NCBI RefSeq assembly: GCF_000166135.1
Contig: NC_014666.1
Coordinates: 7,316,001 to 7,380,000 of the forward strand
Direction of reading: 5' to 3'
Length of the DNA stretch: 64,000 nt
From: Pseudofrankia inefficax
GTDB taxonomy: Bacteria > Actinomycetota > Actinomycetes > Frankiales > Frankiaceae
The notes beneath the pieces are model-generated. The model did no database searches. It saw nothing but the letters and a program-made list of their open reading frames with translations, and was not told the DNA's origin. Shown piece by piece: positions 36,083 to 45,104 of this stretch (the first letter of the stretch is position 1; every line of letters begins with the position of its first letter). The position numbers and the translations under genes are program-made.

Positions 36083-37737
36083 CGGCCACCATGCTGCCGC
36101 CGCGGCTCGACGGGCCGGGCGCGCCCACCGGCCGGGCCGGCTTCGGCTCCGTGCTGCACGCCGAGTGGACCAAGTTCCGCACCCTGCGCGGCTGGGTCAT
36201 CGCCGTCGTCATCGCCGCCGTGCTGATCGACGTGTTCGGGCTCTTCGCGGCCGGCGGGATGAGCATCGGCTGCGGCGAGAACCTGTCGGGCAAGGCCTGT
36301 TACCGGGCGCTGCCGACCGGCCCCGGCGGGCAGGCCGTCTCCGACACCTTCCTCTTCGCCCGCCAGCCACTCACCGGCGACGGCTCCATCACCGTCCGGG
36401 CCACGTCGCTGACCGGCCACTACTCGACCGGCCAGGTTCCGGCCGCCGGCTCGGCCGGGGACGCCCAGGCCTCCGGCGTCGACGAGCCCCAGCCGTGGTC
36501 CAAGGTGGGGATCATCCTCAAGGCGAGCCTGGTCCAGGGCTCGGCCTACGCGGCGATGGCGAACACCGGGAGCCACGGCACCCGCATGCAGTGGAACTAC
36601 ACCCACGACGTGGCCGGCCTGCCCGGGACGGTGTCGGCGGCCTCCCCGCACTGGCTTCGGCTCACCCGCGCCGGGGATGACATCACCGGCTACGACTCGA
36701 CCGACGGCGTCTCCTGGACCAAGGTCGCCACCGCGCACCTCGCCGGCCTGCCGGCGACCGTCCAGATCGGGCTGTTCGCCGCCTCACCCGAGCACGTCGA
36801 GGTGACCCAGTTCTTCGGCGGCAGCTCGGGGTCCGGCGGCCCCTCCACGGCGACCGGAACCTTCGACCACATCAGGCTCACCGGCACGCGGGCCGGCGCG
36901 GCCTGGACCGCCAGCGGGGTCGGCGACACCGGCGGGCCAGGTCGAGGTCAGGCCCCGGCCACTCGCCCCGGCGGGCCGGCTCCGGAGCCGGTCGACGGCA
37001 CGATGGCCTTCCGCCAGACCGGCGTCGACCAGGCCACCGTGACCGGCACCGGCGACATCGCCCCCGTCGTTCCCGGCGGCCCAGGCGCGACGGCCACCAT
37101 CGAGGACCACCTGATGGGCACCTTCGTCGGACTGCTCGTGCTGGTCGTGGTCGCCGCGATGGTCGGCACGGCCGAGTACCGCCGCGGCCTGGTCCGCGTC
37201 ACGCTGGCCGCGGTGCCACGGCGGGGGCAGGTGCTGGCGGCCAAGGCGTTCGTGGTCGCCGCGGTGGCGTTCGTGGCCGGCCTGGCCGCGGCGGCCGTCG
37301 CGGTCCCGGTCGGCAACCGGATCTCGCGCAACCAGGGCGCGTACCTGCTCCCGGTGAGCTGGCTGACCGAGGCCCGGGTCATCGTCGGGACCGCCGCGCT
37401 GCTCGCGGTCTGCGCCGTGCTCGCCCTCGCCGTCGGGGTGATCCTGCGCCGGGGCGCCGGCGCGGTGGCCGCGGTCATCGTCGGCATCGTGCTGCCCTAT
37501 CTGCTGAGCGTCGCGTCGGTGCTGCCGGTGAGCGCCGCCGAGTGGGTCCTGCGGGTCACCCCGGCGGCGGGCTTCGCCATCCAGCAGAGCGTTCCGCGCT
37601 ACGCCCAGGTGACGTCCGACTACGCGCCGCCGACCTACTTCCCGCTCGGGCCGTGGGCCGGCTTCGCCGTGCTGTGTGGCTGGACGGTGGTCGCACTGGT
37701 GGGGGCCCACCTCCTGCTGCGCCGGCGGGACGCATGA
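36079..37737 (+). CDS. ABC-2 permease with extracellular lectin-like (DUF1349-type) insert
   Basis: A 552-residue permease. The typical HAEWTKFRTLRGW motif and helix 1 (residues 38-60) are followed by a roughly 290-residue extracytoplasmic region before the remaining five helices start near residue 350. The insert holds a pair of cysteines (GCGENLSGKAC). A beta-rich region follows with KVGIILKASL, HWLRLTRAGDDITGYDSTDG and WTKVATAHL, resembling the ConA-like DUF1349 fold. Sugar or glycan binding is inferred. After helix 2, AEYRRGLVRVTLAAVPRR matches ABC-2 permeases. It overlaps both neighbours by 4 bp. Family-normal permeases are about half this length. Confidence 0.8.
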   Translation: MTATMLPPRLDGPGAPTGRAGFGSVLHAEWTKFRTLRGWVIAVVIAAVLIDVFGLFAAGGMSIGCGENLSGKACYRALPTGPGGQAVSDTFLFARQPLTGDGSITVRATSLTGHYSTGQVPAAGSAGDAQASGVDEPQPWSKVGIILKASLVQGSAYAAMANTGSHGTRMQWNYTHDVAGLPGTVSAASPHWLRLTRAGDDITGYDSTDGVSWTKVATAHLAGLPATVQIGLFAASPEHVEVTQFFGGSSGSGGPSTATGTFDHIRLTGTRAGAAWTASGVGDTGGPGRGQAPATRPGGPAPEPVDGTMAFRQTGVDQATVTGTGDIAPVVPGGPGATATIEDHLMGTFVGLLVLVVVAAMVGTAEYRRGLVRVTLAAVPRRGQVLAAKAFVVAAVAFVAGLAAAAVAVPVGNRISRNQGAYLLPVSWLTEARVIVGTAALLAVCAVLALAVGVILRRGAGAVAAVIVGIVLPYLLSVASVLPVSAAEWVLRVTPAAGFAIQQSVPRYAQVTSDYAPPTYFPLGPWAGFAVLCGWTVVALVGAHLLLRRRDA

Positions 37738-38564
37738 CGGCGCCGGCCCTGCCCCGCCCCGGCTGGCGCGGGCCGGCGCTGGCCGCCCGGCGGGCGCTGC
37801 GCGCCGAGTGGACCAAGCAGCGCACCGTCGCCGGTCCGGCCTGGCTGCTCGGGGCCGCCGTCGTGCTGACCATCGCGGTCAGCACGGCCGCGGCGGCCGC
37901 CACCCACTGCCGGCCGAACGGTGACTGCTCCGTCGAAGCCGTCAAGCTCAGCCTCACCGGCGTCCAGCTCGGCCAGGCCGTCGTCGCCGTCCTCGCGGCG
38001 ACGGCCGTCAGCGCCGAGTACGGAACAGGAATGATCCGGGTGACGCTGACGGCCGTTCCCGGCCGGCTCACCCTGCTGGCGGCGAAGGCCGTCACGATCA
38101 CCGGTCCCGTGCTGGTCGGCGGGAGCGTCGCGGTTCTCGGTTCGCTGCTGGCCGGGCGCCTGCTGCTCCCCGCCCACGGCCTCACCCCGGCCCGCGGGTT
38201 CCCGGTGCTGTCGCTCACCGACGGCCCGGTCCTGCGGGCCGCCGTCGGATCGGTCCTGTACCTGGGCCTGATCGGGCTACTCGCGTTGGGCATCGGCACG
38301 GCGGTCCGCGACACCGCGGCCTCGATCGGGATCACGCTCGGCCTGCTCTACCTCTTCCCGATCATCGCCGCGTCCGTCAGCGACCCCTCGTGGCACCGGC
38401 ACCTGAACCAGCTCAGCCCGATGACCTCCGGTCTGACGATTCAGGCGACCCGCGACCTGTCCGCCCTGCCGATCGGCCCCTGGGCCGGCCTCGGCGTACT
38501 GGCCGCCTGGGCGGCGGCGGCCCTGCTGGCCGGCGGGCTGGTGCTGCGCCTGCGCGACGCCTGA
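37734..38564 (+). CDS. ABC-2 type exporter permease
   Basis: A 276-residue membrane protein with six predicted helices. It opens with ALRAEWTKQRTVAG and has SAEYGTGMIRVTLTAVPGR as the cytoplasmic loop, the same pattern as the preceding permease without its insert. The two permeases probably make a heterodimer with the shared ATPase. The ATG overlaps the upstream stop (ATGA). Confidence 0.88.
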   Translation: MTAPALPRPGWRGPALAARRALRAEWTKQRTVAGPAWLLGAAVVLTIAVSTAAAAATHCRPNGDCSVEAVKLSLTGVQLGQAVVAVLAATAVSAEYGTGMIRVTLTAVPGRLTLLAAKAVTITGPVLVGGSVAVLGSLLAGRLLLPAHGLTPARGFPVLSLTDGPVLRAAVGSVLYLGLIGLLALGIGTAVRDTAASIGITLGLLYLFPIIAASVSDPSWHRHLNQLSPMTSGLTIQATRDLSALPIGPWAGLGVLAAWAAAALLAGGLVLRLRDA

Positions 38565-38676
38565 GGACCCGCCGACGGCGCGGCCTGGCCCCGTCGCGCC
38601 GCCGGCCGGTGCCGTCCGGCGCGGCGGGCCGGTCGCGACCGACCTGTGGCTCGGCGCCGACATCCGGGACGGCGGA

Positions 38677-38845
38677 GGCTTGATCACCACATGGTGATCA
38701 AGCCACCCGCCAGTTTCCCCTGCGCATCTGGCGATCAATGAGGTCTCGCACCTCACAGGGAAGCCTTGATCACTCGTCGCGCAGGCTAAACGGCGCTCGG
38801 CGCCCCGATTTATCCCGTTTATCCCTGCGCAGTTCTCGATCAAGG
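38677..38845. repeat. Structured repeat array in a 425-bp intergenic region
   Basis: Positions 38677-38704 form a near-continuous palindrome: arms GGCTTGATCACCA and TGGTGATCAAGCC, 13 bp each, with a 2-base spacer. Two related 22-mers beginning CCTGCGCA and containing CGATCAA lie at 38719-38740 and 38824-38845. Between them an inverted counterpart (38764-38785) starts CCTTGATC and ends GCGCAGG. The units can pair into alternative hairpins. The region is A/T-richer than its neighbours, with no gene. It could be a miniature mobile element, a protein-binding array or a structured RNA. Confidence 0.65.
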
Positions 38846-38989
38846 TGCAGCAGCTTGGCCAGCTAGCCGGGATGATCGGCGTCTGCGCAGGCAAGTCGGC
38901 GCCTCGGATCAGGCGGGACAGCGCCGGGGGTAAGCACACCTTGGTCAGGTTGGTCCACCGGGCGGCACCGGCGGTCCGCGGTCTCGCGT

Positions 38990-39856
38990 TCAGTCACCCG
39001 GGCCGGCGACGAGGAAGGAGACCTCGTCGCCCGCCACCAGAGGTGTCGTGGCGTCGGTGACCGGGACGCCGTTCAGCGCCGCCGGCGCCGTCCGACCGAC
39101 CGGCAGGCGAACGGCGTCGGCTGCTTCCCGGATCGTGGCCGCCGGCACCAGCCGCGGCCCGCGCGACGGGTCCGAGGCGCCGCCCGCACCGACCAGCCGC
39201 ACGGTAACGGTCGGCGCTGGACGAGCCCGGGCCGCCGCGTAGTCAGCGGGGGTGTTGACGTTCAGCAGTGAGTCCAGCTCCGGGTCCAGAGCCGCGAGCA
39301 CCGGATCGGCCCTGAGCGCGGCTTCGTCCAGCCGGAGCACGGCGCAGGCCTCGAAGAGGAACGCCGGGCGCAACCGGTCCTGCTCGACCAGCCGGGCGGC
39401 GAGTTCGCCGAGCCCCGTCCGGTAGCCGGCGGCCAACGGCTGCTGGTACCCATGCGCGACCGGAAGAGCGACGGCTGGGCCGTCCGGCCCGTCAAGCGCC
39501 CTGAGCACCCTCGTGACGAAGGCCGGGTGCAGGAACGGCAGGTCGGTCGACGCGATGAACGCGCTCTCGGCCCGGCCGAGCAACGCGGTCAGCCCGGCCG
39601 CGATCCCCTGGACCGGACCCTTGTCCTCGCGCGGGTCGTCAACAACCAGCGTCCCGAAGGGAAGATCCGGGAGCCGCTGCCCGACCGCCCGCACGACGAC
39701 CACCGGCCCGTCGACCGCCCGCCCGACGATGCCCACCGTCCGACGCAGGAACGTCGACCCGTGCCACTCCAGCGCCGCCTTCGCCGTCCCCATCCGGACG
39801 GACCGCCCGCCGGCCAACACGACGCCAGCGTGGCGGGCAGCCGGTGATCCCGTCAT
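38990..39856 (-). CDS. MobA-like nucleotidyltransferase fused to a MoaD/ThiS-like domain
   Basis: A 288-residue fusion. Residues 8-205 are a MobA-type NTP transferase: LAGGRSVRMGTAKAAL with Lys26, the metal-site region STDLPFL and a late LNVNTPADYA. MobA adds GMP to molybdopterin. Residues 215-288 look like a beta-grasp MoaD domain: TVTVRLVGA, ATIREAADAV, ALNGVPV and AGDEVSFLVAG. The chain ends PGD instead of the Gly-Gly that MoaD needs to carry sulfur, so a binding role is more likely than sulfur transfer. No other molybdenum genes are nearby. The start at ATG 39856 has a weak ribosome site. Confidence 0.8.
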   Translation of the reverse strand: MTGSPAARHAGVVLAGGRSVRMGTAKAALEWHGSTFLRRTVGIVGRAVDGPVVVVRAVGQRLPDLPFGTLVVDDPREDKGPVQGIAAGLTALLGRAESAFIASTDLPFLHPAFVTRVLRALDGPDGPAVALPVAHGYQQPLAAGYRTGLGELAARLVEQDRLRPAFLFEACAVLRLDEAALRADPVLAALDPELDSLLNVNTPADYAAARARPAPTVTVRLVGAGGASDPSRGPRLVPAATIREAADAVRLPVGRTAPAALNGVPVTDATTPLVAGDEVSFLVAGPGD

Positions 39857-39946
39857 CGGCTCATAGTCGTACGCCCGGAGCCCGCCCACAACGTTCCGCG
39901 AAACGCCTCGGGCGATCTCTGCCTGCCGACCAGATCAACAGCCTCG

Positions 39947-41854
39947 TCAGCCGTCGACGGGGGTCACGATGGGGAAGGACGGGTCGAAGGAGTCGAGCAG
40001 TCCGATCAGCACGCGCAGCGCGTCGGGATCCCCGTCGACGGTGATGTCGCCGGCGCGGATCAGCGAGTCGACCCGGTTCGGCCTGCCGAGGATCTCCAGG
40101 AGGTCGGACCGGGACAACCTCACCGTGGCGTCGGCGTCAGGCAGCCAGCGGCGCCTGAAGTGCAGGACGCCGTTGCGGATCCGCAGCGAGCCCTGCTCGG
40201 CGCTGACCTCCAGGTTGAGGACCAACGGGTGGTCGGCGGCGCGCGGCCCGTCCAGCCGTACCGCGACGAAGTCGAACAGCAGGTCCAGCGGCATCTCGAG
40301 CAGGACCTCGGGCTGCACGGGCGACGTCAGGCCGCGCTGCACGCCGTCGCGCAGCTCCAGGGCGGCGGTCAGGTAGATGTTGCGCCACTGCGGTCCTTCG
40401 GCCTGGAAGCCGAGCTGCTCGTAGGCCTCGGCCAGCAGGGCGCGCGCGTCGGCGTTGGCCGGCTGCGCGGTGACCAGATGGTCGAGAAGCTCCGCGGCCC
40501 AGCGGTAGTCCCCGGCCGCGCCGGCGGCGCGGGCGCGGTCGAGAAGGGCCGCGGGCCCTCCCATGGCCTCGACGTAGCGCGGCGCCGTCACGCTGGCCGG
40601 ATGCGGGTGCAGGGTCGCCGGGTTGCCGTCGAACCAGCCGAGCTCCTTGTGGAACACCGCCTTCAGGTCGTGGTTCAGCGTCCCGTGGTAGCCGCGGTTC
40701 CACCAGGCTCGGGCCAGCGAGTCCGGGAAGCGGAGCCGCTCGGCGATCTCGTCGGGGCGGTACCCGTGGTTCGCCAGCCGCATGGCCTGGTCGTGGATGA
40801 ACTTGTAGGCGTCGCGCTGTGACTCCAGGAACGCGCGGACGTTCGCGTTGCCCCACACCGGCCAGGTGTGCGGACCCCAGTGCACCTGGACCGCGTCGCC
40901 ATAACGTTCGAGGGCCTCGTCCAGATAGTGCGCGAAACGTGCGGCGTCACGGGTTCGCGCGCCGCGCAGGGTCTGGATGTTGTGCAGGGAGTGGTTGGCA
41001 TTCTCCGCACAGCTCAGCGCGCCGTATTCCGGAATCCAGACGTGCATCTCCTCGGGCGCCTCGGTGTCGGGCGTGTACTGGAACTCAAAGGTGATTCCGC
41101 CGAACACCCGGGTCTGCCCGGTCTCGTCGATGATGTCGGTCGGGGAGAGATAGCCGTTCGTCCCGCCGGCGAGGGCCGCGGTGCCGATGCCACAGCCGAC
41201 CAGGCCCCGTTCGCTCGCCGGCAGCAACTCCCCGAACGCATAGGCGGCGCGCCGGGCCATCACATTGCCGGCGATGATGTTCTCTCCCATCGCCAGGCGT
41301 TCGAAATCGTGGCCCGGCGCGATGATCGAGACCCGGCCGGCCGCGACCTCCTCGCGGGAGGTCACGCCGAGCACCCCGCCGAAGTGGTCGACGTGGGTGT
41401 GGGTGAAGATCACCGCCGCCACCGGGCCCGCGTCCGGGCGGTGCGTCCGGTAGAGGCTCATCGCGTACCGCGCGGTCTCCGTGGCGCAGCCGGTGTCGAT
41501 GACGACGACGGAGCCGGCCGTCTCCACGACGGTGAGATTGGCCAGGTCATGGTTGCGGACCTGGTAGATGCCCGGCACGACCTCGTAGAGGCCACCGATT
41601 CCCATCAGCTTCGACTGCCGCCACAGGCTTGGGTTCACGGTCGCCGGGGAGCTCGCGTCCTCCGGGTGGGCGAGCGCCGCGAGGTCCCAGACCACCCGCC
41701 CGTCCGCGCCCCGGACCACGCCGCCGTCGGGCAGCTCGGCGATCAGGCCCCGATACACGTCGGCGAAGTCGCGGTCGTCGCCGAAGTCCAGATAGCGAAG
41801 GGTCTCGTCGTGCACCGCGGCCGTGGCCGGAGCGACTTCCCGTACGGATGTCAT
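39947..41854 (-). CDS. SdsA1-type zinc alkylsulfatase
   Basis: A 635-residue class III alkylsulfatase that cleaves primary or secondary alkyl sulfates such as SDS, releasing sulfate. The metallo-beta-lactamase core (residues about 90-330) has FTHTHVDHFGG (zinc ligands) and LSCAENANHSLHN. A helical dimerisation region follows with WWNRGYHGTLNHD. The C-terminal 115 residues are the SCP-2-like substrate domain (LRIRNGVLHFRRRW). No signal peptide is visible, unlike secreted SdsA1, so it probably acts in the cytoplasm. The ATG at 41854 follows GAGGGGAG. It precedes the MobA-like gene by 90 bp on the same strand. Confidence 0.92.
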   Translation of the reverse strand: MTSVREVAPATAAVHDETLRYLDFGDDRDFADVYRGLIAELPDGGVVRGADGRVVWDLAALAHPEDASSPATVNPSLWRQSKLMGIGGLYEVVPGIYQVRNHDLANLTVVETAGSVVVIDTGCATETARYAMSLYRTHRPDAGPVAAVIFTHTHVDHFGGVLGVTSREEVAAGRVSIIAPGHDFERLAMGENIIAGNVMARRAAYAFGELLPASERGLVGCGIGTAALAGGTNGYLSPTDIIDETGQTRVFGGITFEFQYTPDTEAPEEMHVWIPEYGALSCAENANHSLHNIQTLRGARTRDAARFAHYLDEALERYGDAVQVHWGPHTWPVWGNANVRAFLESQRDAYKFIHDQAMRLANHGYRPDEIAERLRFPDSLARAWWNRGYHGTLNHDLKAVFHKELGWFDGNPATLHPHPASVTAPRYVEAMGGPAALLDRARAAGAAGDYRWAAELLDHLVTAQPANADARALLAEAYEQLGFQAEGPQWRNIYLTAALELRDGVQRGLTSPVQPEVLLEMPLDLLFDFVAVRLDGPRAADHPLVLNLEVSAEQGSLRIRNGVLHFRRRWLPDADATVRLSRSDLLEILGRPNRVDSLIRAGDITVDGDPDALRVLIGLLDSFDPSFPIVTPVDG

Positions 41855-42128
41855 ACCGCTCCCCTCAACCGTGACCTCTGGAATCTCGACCGTGATGTTC
41901 AGGACCCGTTGAAAGGGCGGCGACAAATCGGAATAAATATCACCGGCGAGAAGAAACACCGTCGACGGTGGGTTCCCGGCCGCCGACCGCCGAAACCCTG
42001 GCCGCGCCTCGCTCTGGACACGGAGGTTCCCAACGGCGAGGGTCGCGACGACCGGCCTCTCGCCGCCCGGCCGCTGCTGTCCGCGACCGGTCTGGTGTGC
42101 GGCGGGACTGCCGGGGTAGCTCGCACTG

Positions 42129-43397
42129 GTGGAGCGGTTGTCGAGGCGCTGCGCGTCCTGTCTGGGGCCTGAGTCCGAGGTCGCGGAGCCGTGGACCGTT
42201 CTCATCGAACTGCTCGACGTGCTGTGCCGCAGGCTGCACATGGACGTGGCCTGGCTCGGCCAGTTCGAGGGCGACCTGCTCGTCCTGCAGGTGGTAAGCG
42301 GCGACCTGGACCGTTTTGGGATCGCTCCGGGCATGAGCATTCGCCGGTCCAGCTCGCTGTACGGAAAGATTCTGGCCGGCGAGCTTCCGGCGGTGATCCC
42401 GGACGTCCGGGCAGATCCCCGGGCCGCCCAGGTGGCGTCAGCGACCGAGTTCGACATGGGCGCCTACGCGGCGACCCCGGTCGTCGACGGCGAGGGGCGG
42501 TCCTACGGCATGCTCGGCTGTCTCAACCAGCAGCCGTGCCCGTCCCTGGGCGAGAGCGATGCCGGCTTCCTGCGGCTGCTCGCGGGATTCCTCTCCCAGT
42601 TCGTGATCGATCTCCGTCAGCAGTGGGAGATGCGCAGCGGGGTCTGGCGCCACATCCGCAGCCTGCTCGACGAGGGCGGGCCACAGGTCTACTTCCAGCC
42701 GGTCGTCGAGCTGGCGACGGGCCGGGTGGTCGGGGTCGAGGGACTGTCCCGGTTCCCGACCGCGATCCAGGGACCGAAGGACCTGTTCGCCGCCGCTGCG
42801 ACGGTCGGCCTCGGGCCCGAGCTGGAGATGGCGGCCATCCGCAACGCCCTGCGGGTGCTCCCGGACCTTCCCCTTGACGTCACCCTGACCGTCAACGCCT
42901 CCCCGGCCACGGCGACGGGCGGGCTGGTCGACCTGGTCGTGGGCACCGGCACGCCCGCGAAGGTGGCCGTCGAGATCACCGAGCACGACTACATCGGCGA
43001 CGACCGCGGCCTGCTTCTGGTGGCCGACATCCTGCGAGGCCATGGGACCCACATCGCGGTCGACGACGTCGGCAGCTGCTACTCGGGGCTGGAGCAGCTC
43101 CTGCACCTGCGGCCCGAGGTCATCAAGATGGACTACTACATCACCCACGGCATCGACGTCGATCCGGCGCGCCGCGCGGTCGCGGCCGGGCTGACCAGGA
43201 TCGCGCAGGAGATCGGCGGACGGGTCGTCGCCGAGGGCATCGAGACAGTCGCCGAGCTGGAGGCCGTCATCGCGACGGGCATCCCGTTCGGCCAGGGCTT
43301 CCTGCTCGGTGCTCCGACCCCGAGCATCACCGACGCCTGCCGCGGCGACCGCCTGCCCGGCCACCTGGGCGCCGGCCGACGAGGCCGGGTCGCCTGA
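42129..43397 (+). CDS. GAF-EAL protein, probable cyclic-di-GMP phosphodiesterase
   Basis: A 422-residue cytoplasmic protein. Residues about 20-165 form a GAF sensor domain (MSIRRSSSLYGKIL, TPVVDGEGRSYGMLGC). Residues 180-405 are an EAL domain. Metal and catalytic residues are kept: VEGLSRF (EAL variant), TVNAS, VEITEH, VDDVGS, VIKMD, AEGIET and GQGFLLG. It is therefore likely an active phosphodiesterase that lowers c-di-GMP on a small-molecule or redox signal. No GGDEF domain is present. Start is a GTG at 42129; CxxC pairs at Cys8/Cys11 could bind metal. Confidence 0.88.
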   Translation: MERLSRRCASCLGPESEVAEPWTVLIELLDVLCRRLHMDVAWLGQFEGDLLVLQVVSGDLDRFGIAPGMSIRRSSSLYGKILAGELPAVIPDVRADPRAAQVASATEFDMGAYAATPVVDGEGRSYGMLGCLNQQPCPSLGESDAGFLRLLAGFLSQFVIDLRQQWEMRSGVWRHIRSLLDEGGPQVYFQPVVELATGRVVGVEGLSRFPTAIQGPKDLFAAAATVGLGPELEMAAIRNALRVLPDLPLDVTLTVNASPATATGGLVDLVVGTGTPAKVAVEITEHDYIGDDRGLLLVADILRGHGTHIAVDDVGSCYSGLEQLLHLRPEVIKMDYYITHGIDVDPARRAVAAGLTRIAQEIGGRVVAEGIETVAELEAVIATGIPFGQGFLLGAPTPSITDACRGDRLPGHLGAGRRGRVA

Positions 43398-43424
43398 CTC
43401 GCGCTCGTACCGGGCCAGGGGCGC

Positions 43425-44972
43425 CTACTCGTCGCCGAGCGCGATCTCCTCGCGGTCGAGGTCGTGCTGAAGGCGGCGGCGGGTCGTGTCGCTGATGAGG
43501 TGTTCGTCGTAGAGGCGGCGCAACTCGGTGTTCTGGACGGCGAGCACGTCGAGCCGCAGCGCCCGGTAGGCCGCGTCGAGGGTGTTGCCGTCCGGGCCGT
43601 CGGTGCCATGGTCGAGACGGGCGGCCAGGCCGCGACGGGTGCGGTCGATGACCACCTCGGGCAGCGCTTCCAGGCCGGCGAGCTGCTCGACGTGGCCGAG
43701 TGCCGCCCGGTTGAGCGCGTCGCGGGCCTCCGCCTCCTCGCGGGCGGTGTGCTCCGGCTCCAAGGCCAGGCCCGAGCGGTTGACCACGGCCGTCAGCGTC
43801 AGCCCCTGGCCGACCAGGGTGAGGGCCACGACCGCCGTGGTCAGCACCAGCACGAGCGGACGCCCGTCCAGCGCGGCGCCGCCCTGCCCGGTGAGGGGGA
43901 TGGACAGCGCGGCGGCCAGGGGCATCACGCCGCGGGTGCCGGCCCAGGTGACCACCCCGGCGACCCGCCAGGGCAGCGCGCCCTGGCTGGGCCGGACCGC
44001 CCGGGTGAGCGGCAGCGTCCAGACCAGTCGGGCCGCGACCAGCACCAGCGCCAGCGCCAGCGCCTGAAGCGGCCACCAGCCGCTGCCGCCGGGCAGGTCA
44101 CGCACGAGGGCCGGCAGCTCCAGGCCGACGACGCTGAAGACCACGCTCTCCAGCAGGAACACCACCACCGCGTACACCGCCTGCACCTGCAGCCGGATCC
44201 GCGCGTCGCTAAGCCGGTGGCCGTAGCCGCCCAGCACGACGCCCGCGACGACGACCGCGGTGACCCCGGAGGTGTGCGCGGTCTCCGCCACCACATAGGC
44301 CGCATAGGGCGTGACCAGCGCGATCACGGTCTCCAGCACCGGATCGGTGGTGCGGCGCCGGATCAGCCCCACCAGCCCCGCGACCGCCACCCCGATCAGG
44401 CTCCCGCCGCCGCCGAGCAGCAGGAACTCGCCGGCCGCCCCCACCAGCTCGACCGAGCCGCCGGCCGCCACCGCGACACCGACCGCGACCTTGAACAGCA
44501 CCAGCGAGGTCGCGTCGTTGAACAGGCTCTCCGCCTGCACCAGCACCTGGACCCGGCCGGGCAGCGCCAGCCGCCGGCCGAGCGCGGTCACGGCCACCGG
44601 GTCCGTGCTCGCCAGCACCGCGCCGAGCACGAACGCCATCCCGCCGGGGAGGCCGGTCACCGCGACGGCGGTGAAGCCGACCGCGGCGGCCGAGGTGAAG
44701 ACCAGGCCGAAGGCGAGAATCGTGACCGGCCGCCACACCACCCGCAGGTCACGCAGCGACAGCTCCTCGGCTGCGGCGTACAACAGCGGCGGCAGCACGA
44801 CCAGCGCGATCGTCTGCGGCGGGATGCGCAGCGCCGGCACCCCCGGGATCGACGCCACCCCGAGCCCCGCCAGCACGAGCATCGACGGGGCCGGCACCCG
44901 CCAGCGCCGGGCGAAGGTCGCCACGACCGTCGCGAGAACGACCAGGAAGAGAACGATCCCTACAGCGCGCAC
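43425..44972 (-). CDS. Cation/proton antiporter, CPA1 (NhaP) family
   Basis: A 515-residue membrane protein with 12-13 predicted helices and a hydrophilic C-terminal tail from about residue 395. Family motifs are LPPLLYAAAEELS, GAVLASTDPVAV, the ion-site helix ESLFNDATSLVLF with the conserved ND pair, and WAGTRGVMPLAAAL. It exchanges Na+ or K+ for protons for pH and salt balance. The tail is rich in charged residues and may be regulatory. Start is a GTG at 44972. Confidence 0.92.
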   Translation of the reverse strand: MRAVGIVLFLVVLATVVATFARRWRVPAPSMLVLAGLGVASIPGVPALRIPPQTIALVVLPPLLYAAAEELSLRDLRVVWRPVTILAFGLVFTSAAAVGFTAVAVTGLPGGMAFVLGAVLASTDPVAVTALGRRLALPGRVQVLVQAESLFNDATSLVLFKVAVGVAVAAGGSVELVGAAGEFLLLGGGGSLIGVAVAGLVGLIRRRTTDPVLETVIALVTPYAAYVVAETAHTSGVTAVVVAGVVLGGYGHRLSDARIRLQVQAVYAVVVFLLESVVFSVVGLELPALVRDLPGGSGWWPLQALALALVLVAARLVWTLPLTRAVRPSQGALPWRVAGVVTWAGTRGVMPLAAALSIPLTGQGGAALDGRPLVLVLTTAVVALTLVGQGLTLTAVVNRSGLALEPEHTAREEAEARDALNRAALGHVEQLAGLEALPEVVIDRTRRGLAARLDHGTDGPDGNTLDAAYRALRLDVLAVQNTELRRLYDEHLISDTTRRRLQHDLDREEIALGDE

Positions 44973-45104
44973 CGCAAAAGCCCCATCACGACGAGCGGAT
45001 CACCGCCGCCAGCTCGCTACGGTCGTCCCCGCGCCGACCAGACTTCCCGGCACACCGATCCCAACCCTAGCCGCGGACAGGCCGGACCACACCCCGGCGG
45101 GGGC

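Noticed and set aside
39947-42457. 836-residue form of the alkylsulfatase
   Set aside because: The extra 200 residues have no family match and overlap the divergent GAF-EAL gene. The ATG at 41854 has GAGGGGAG just before it.
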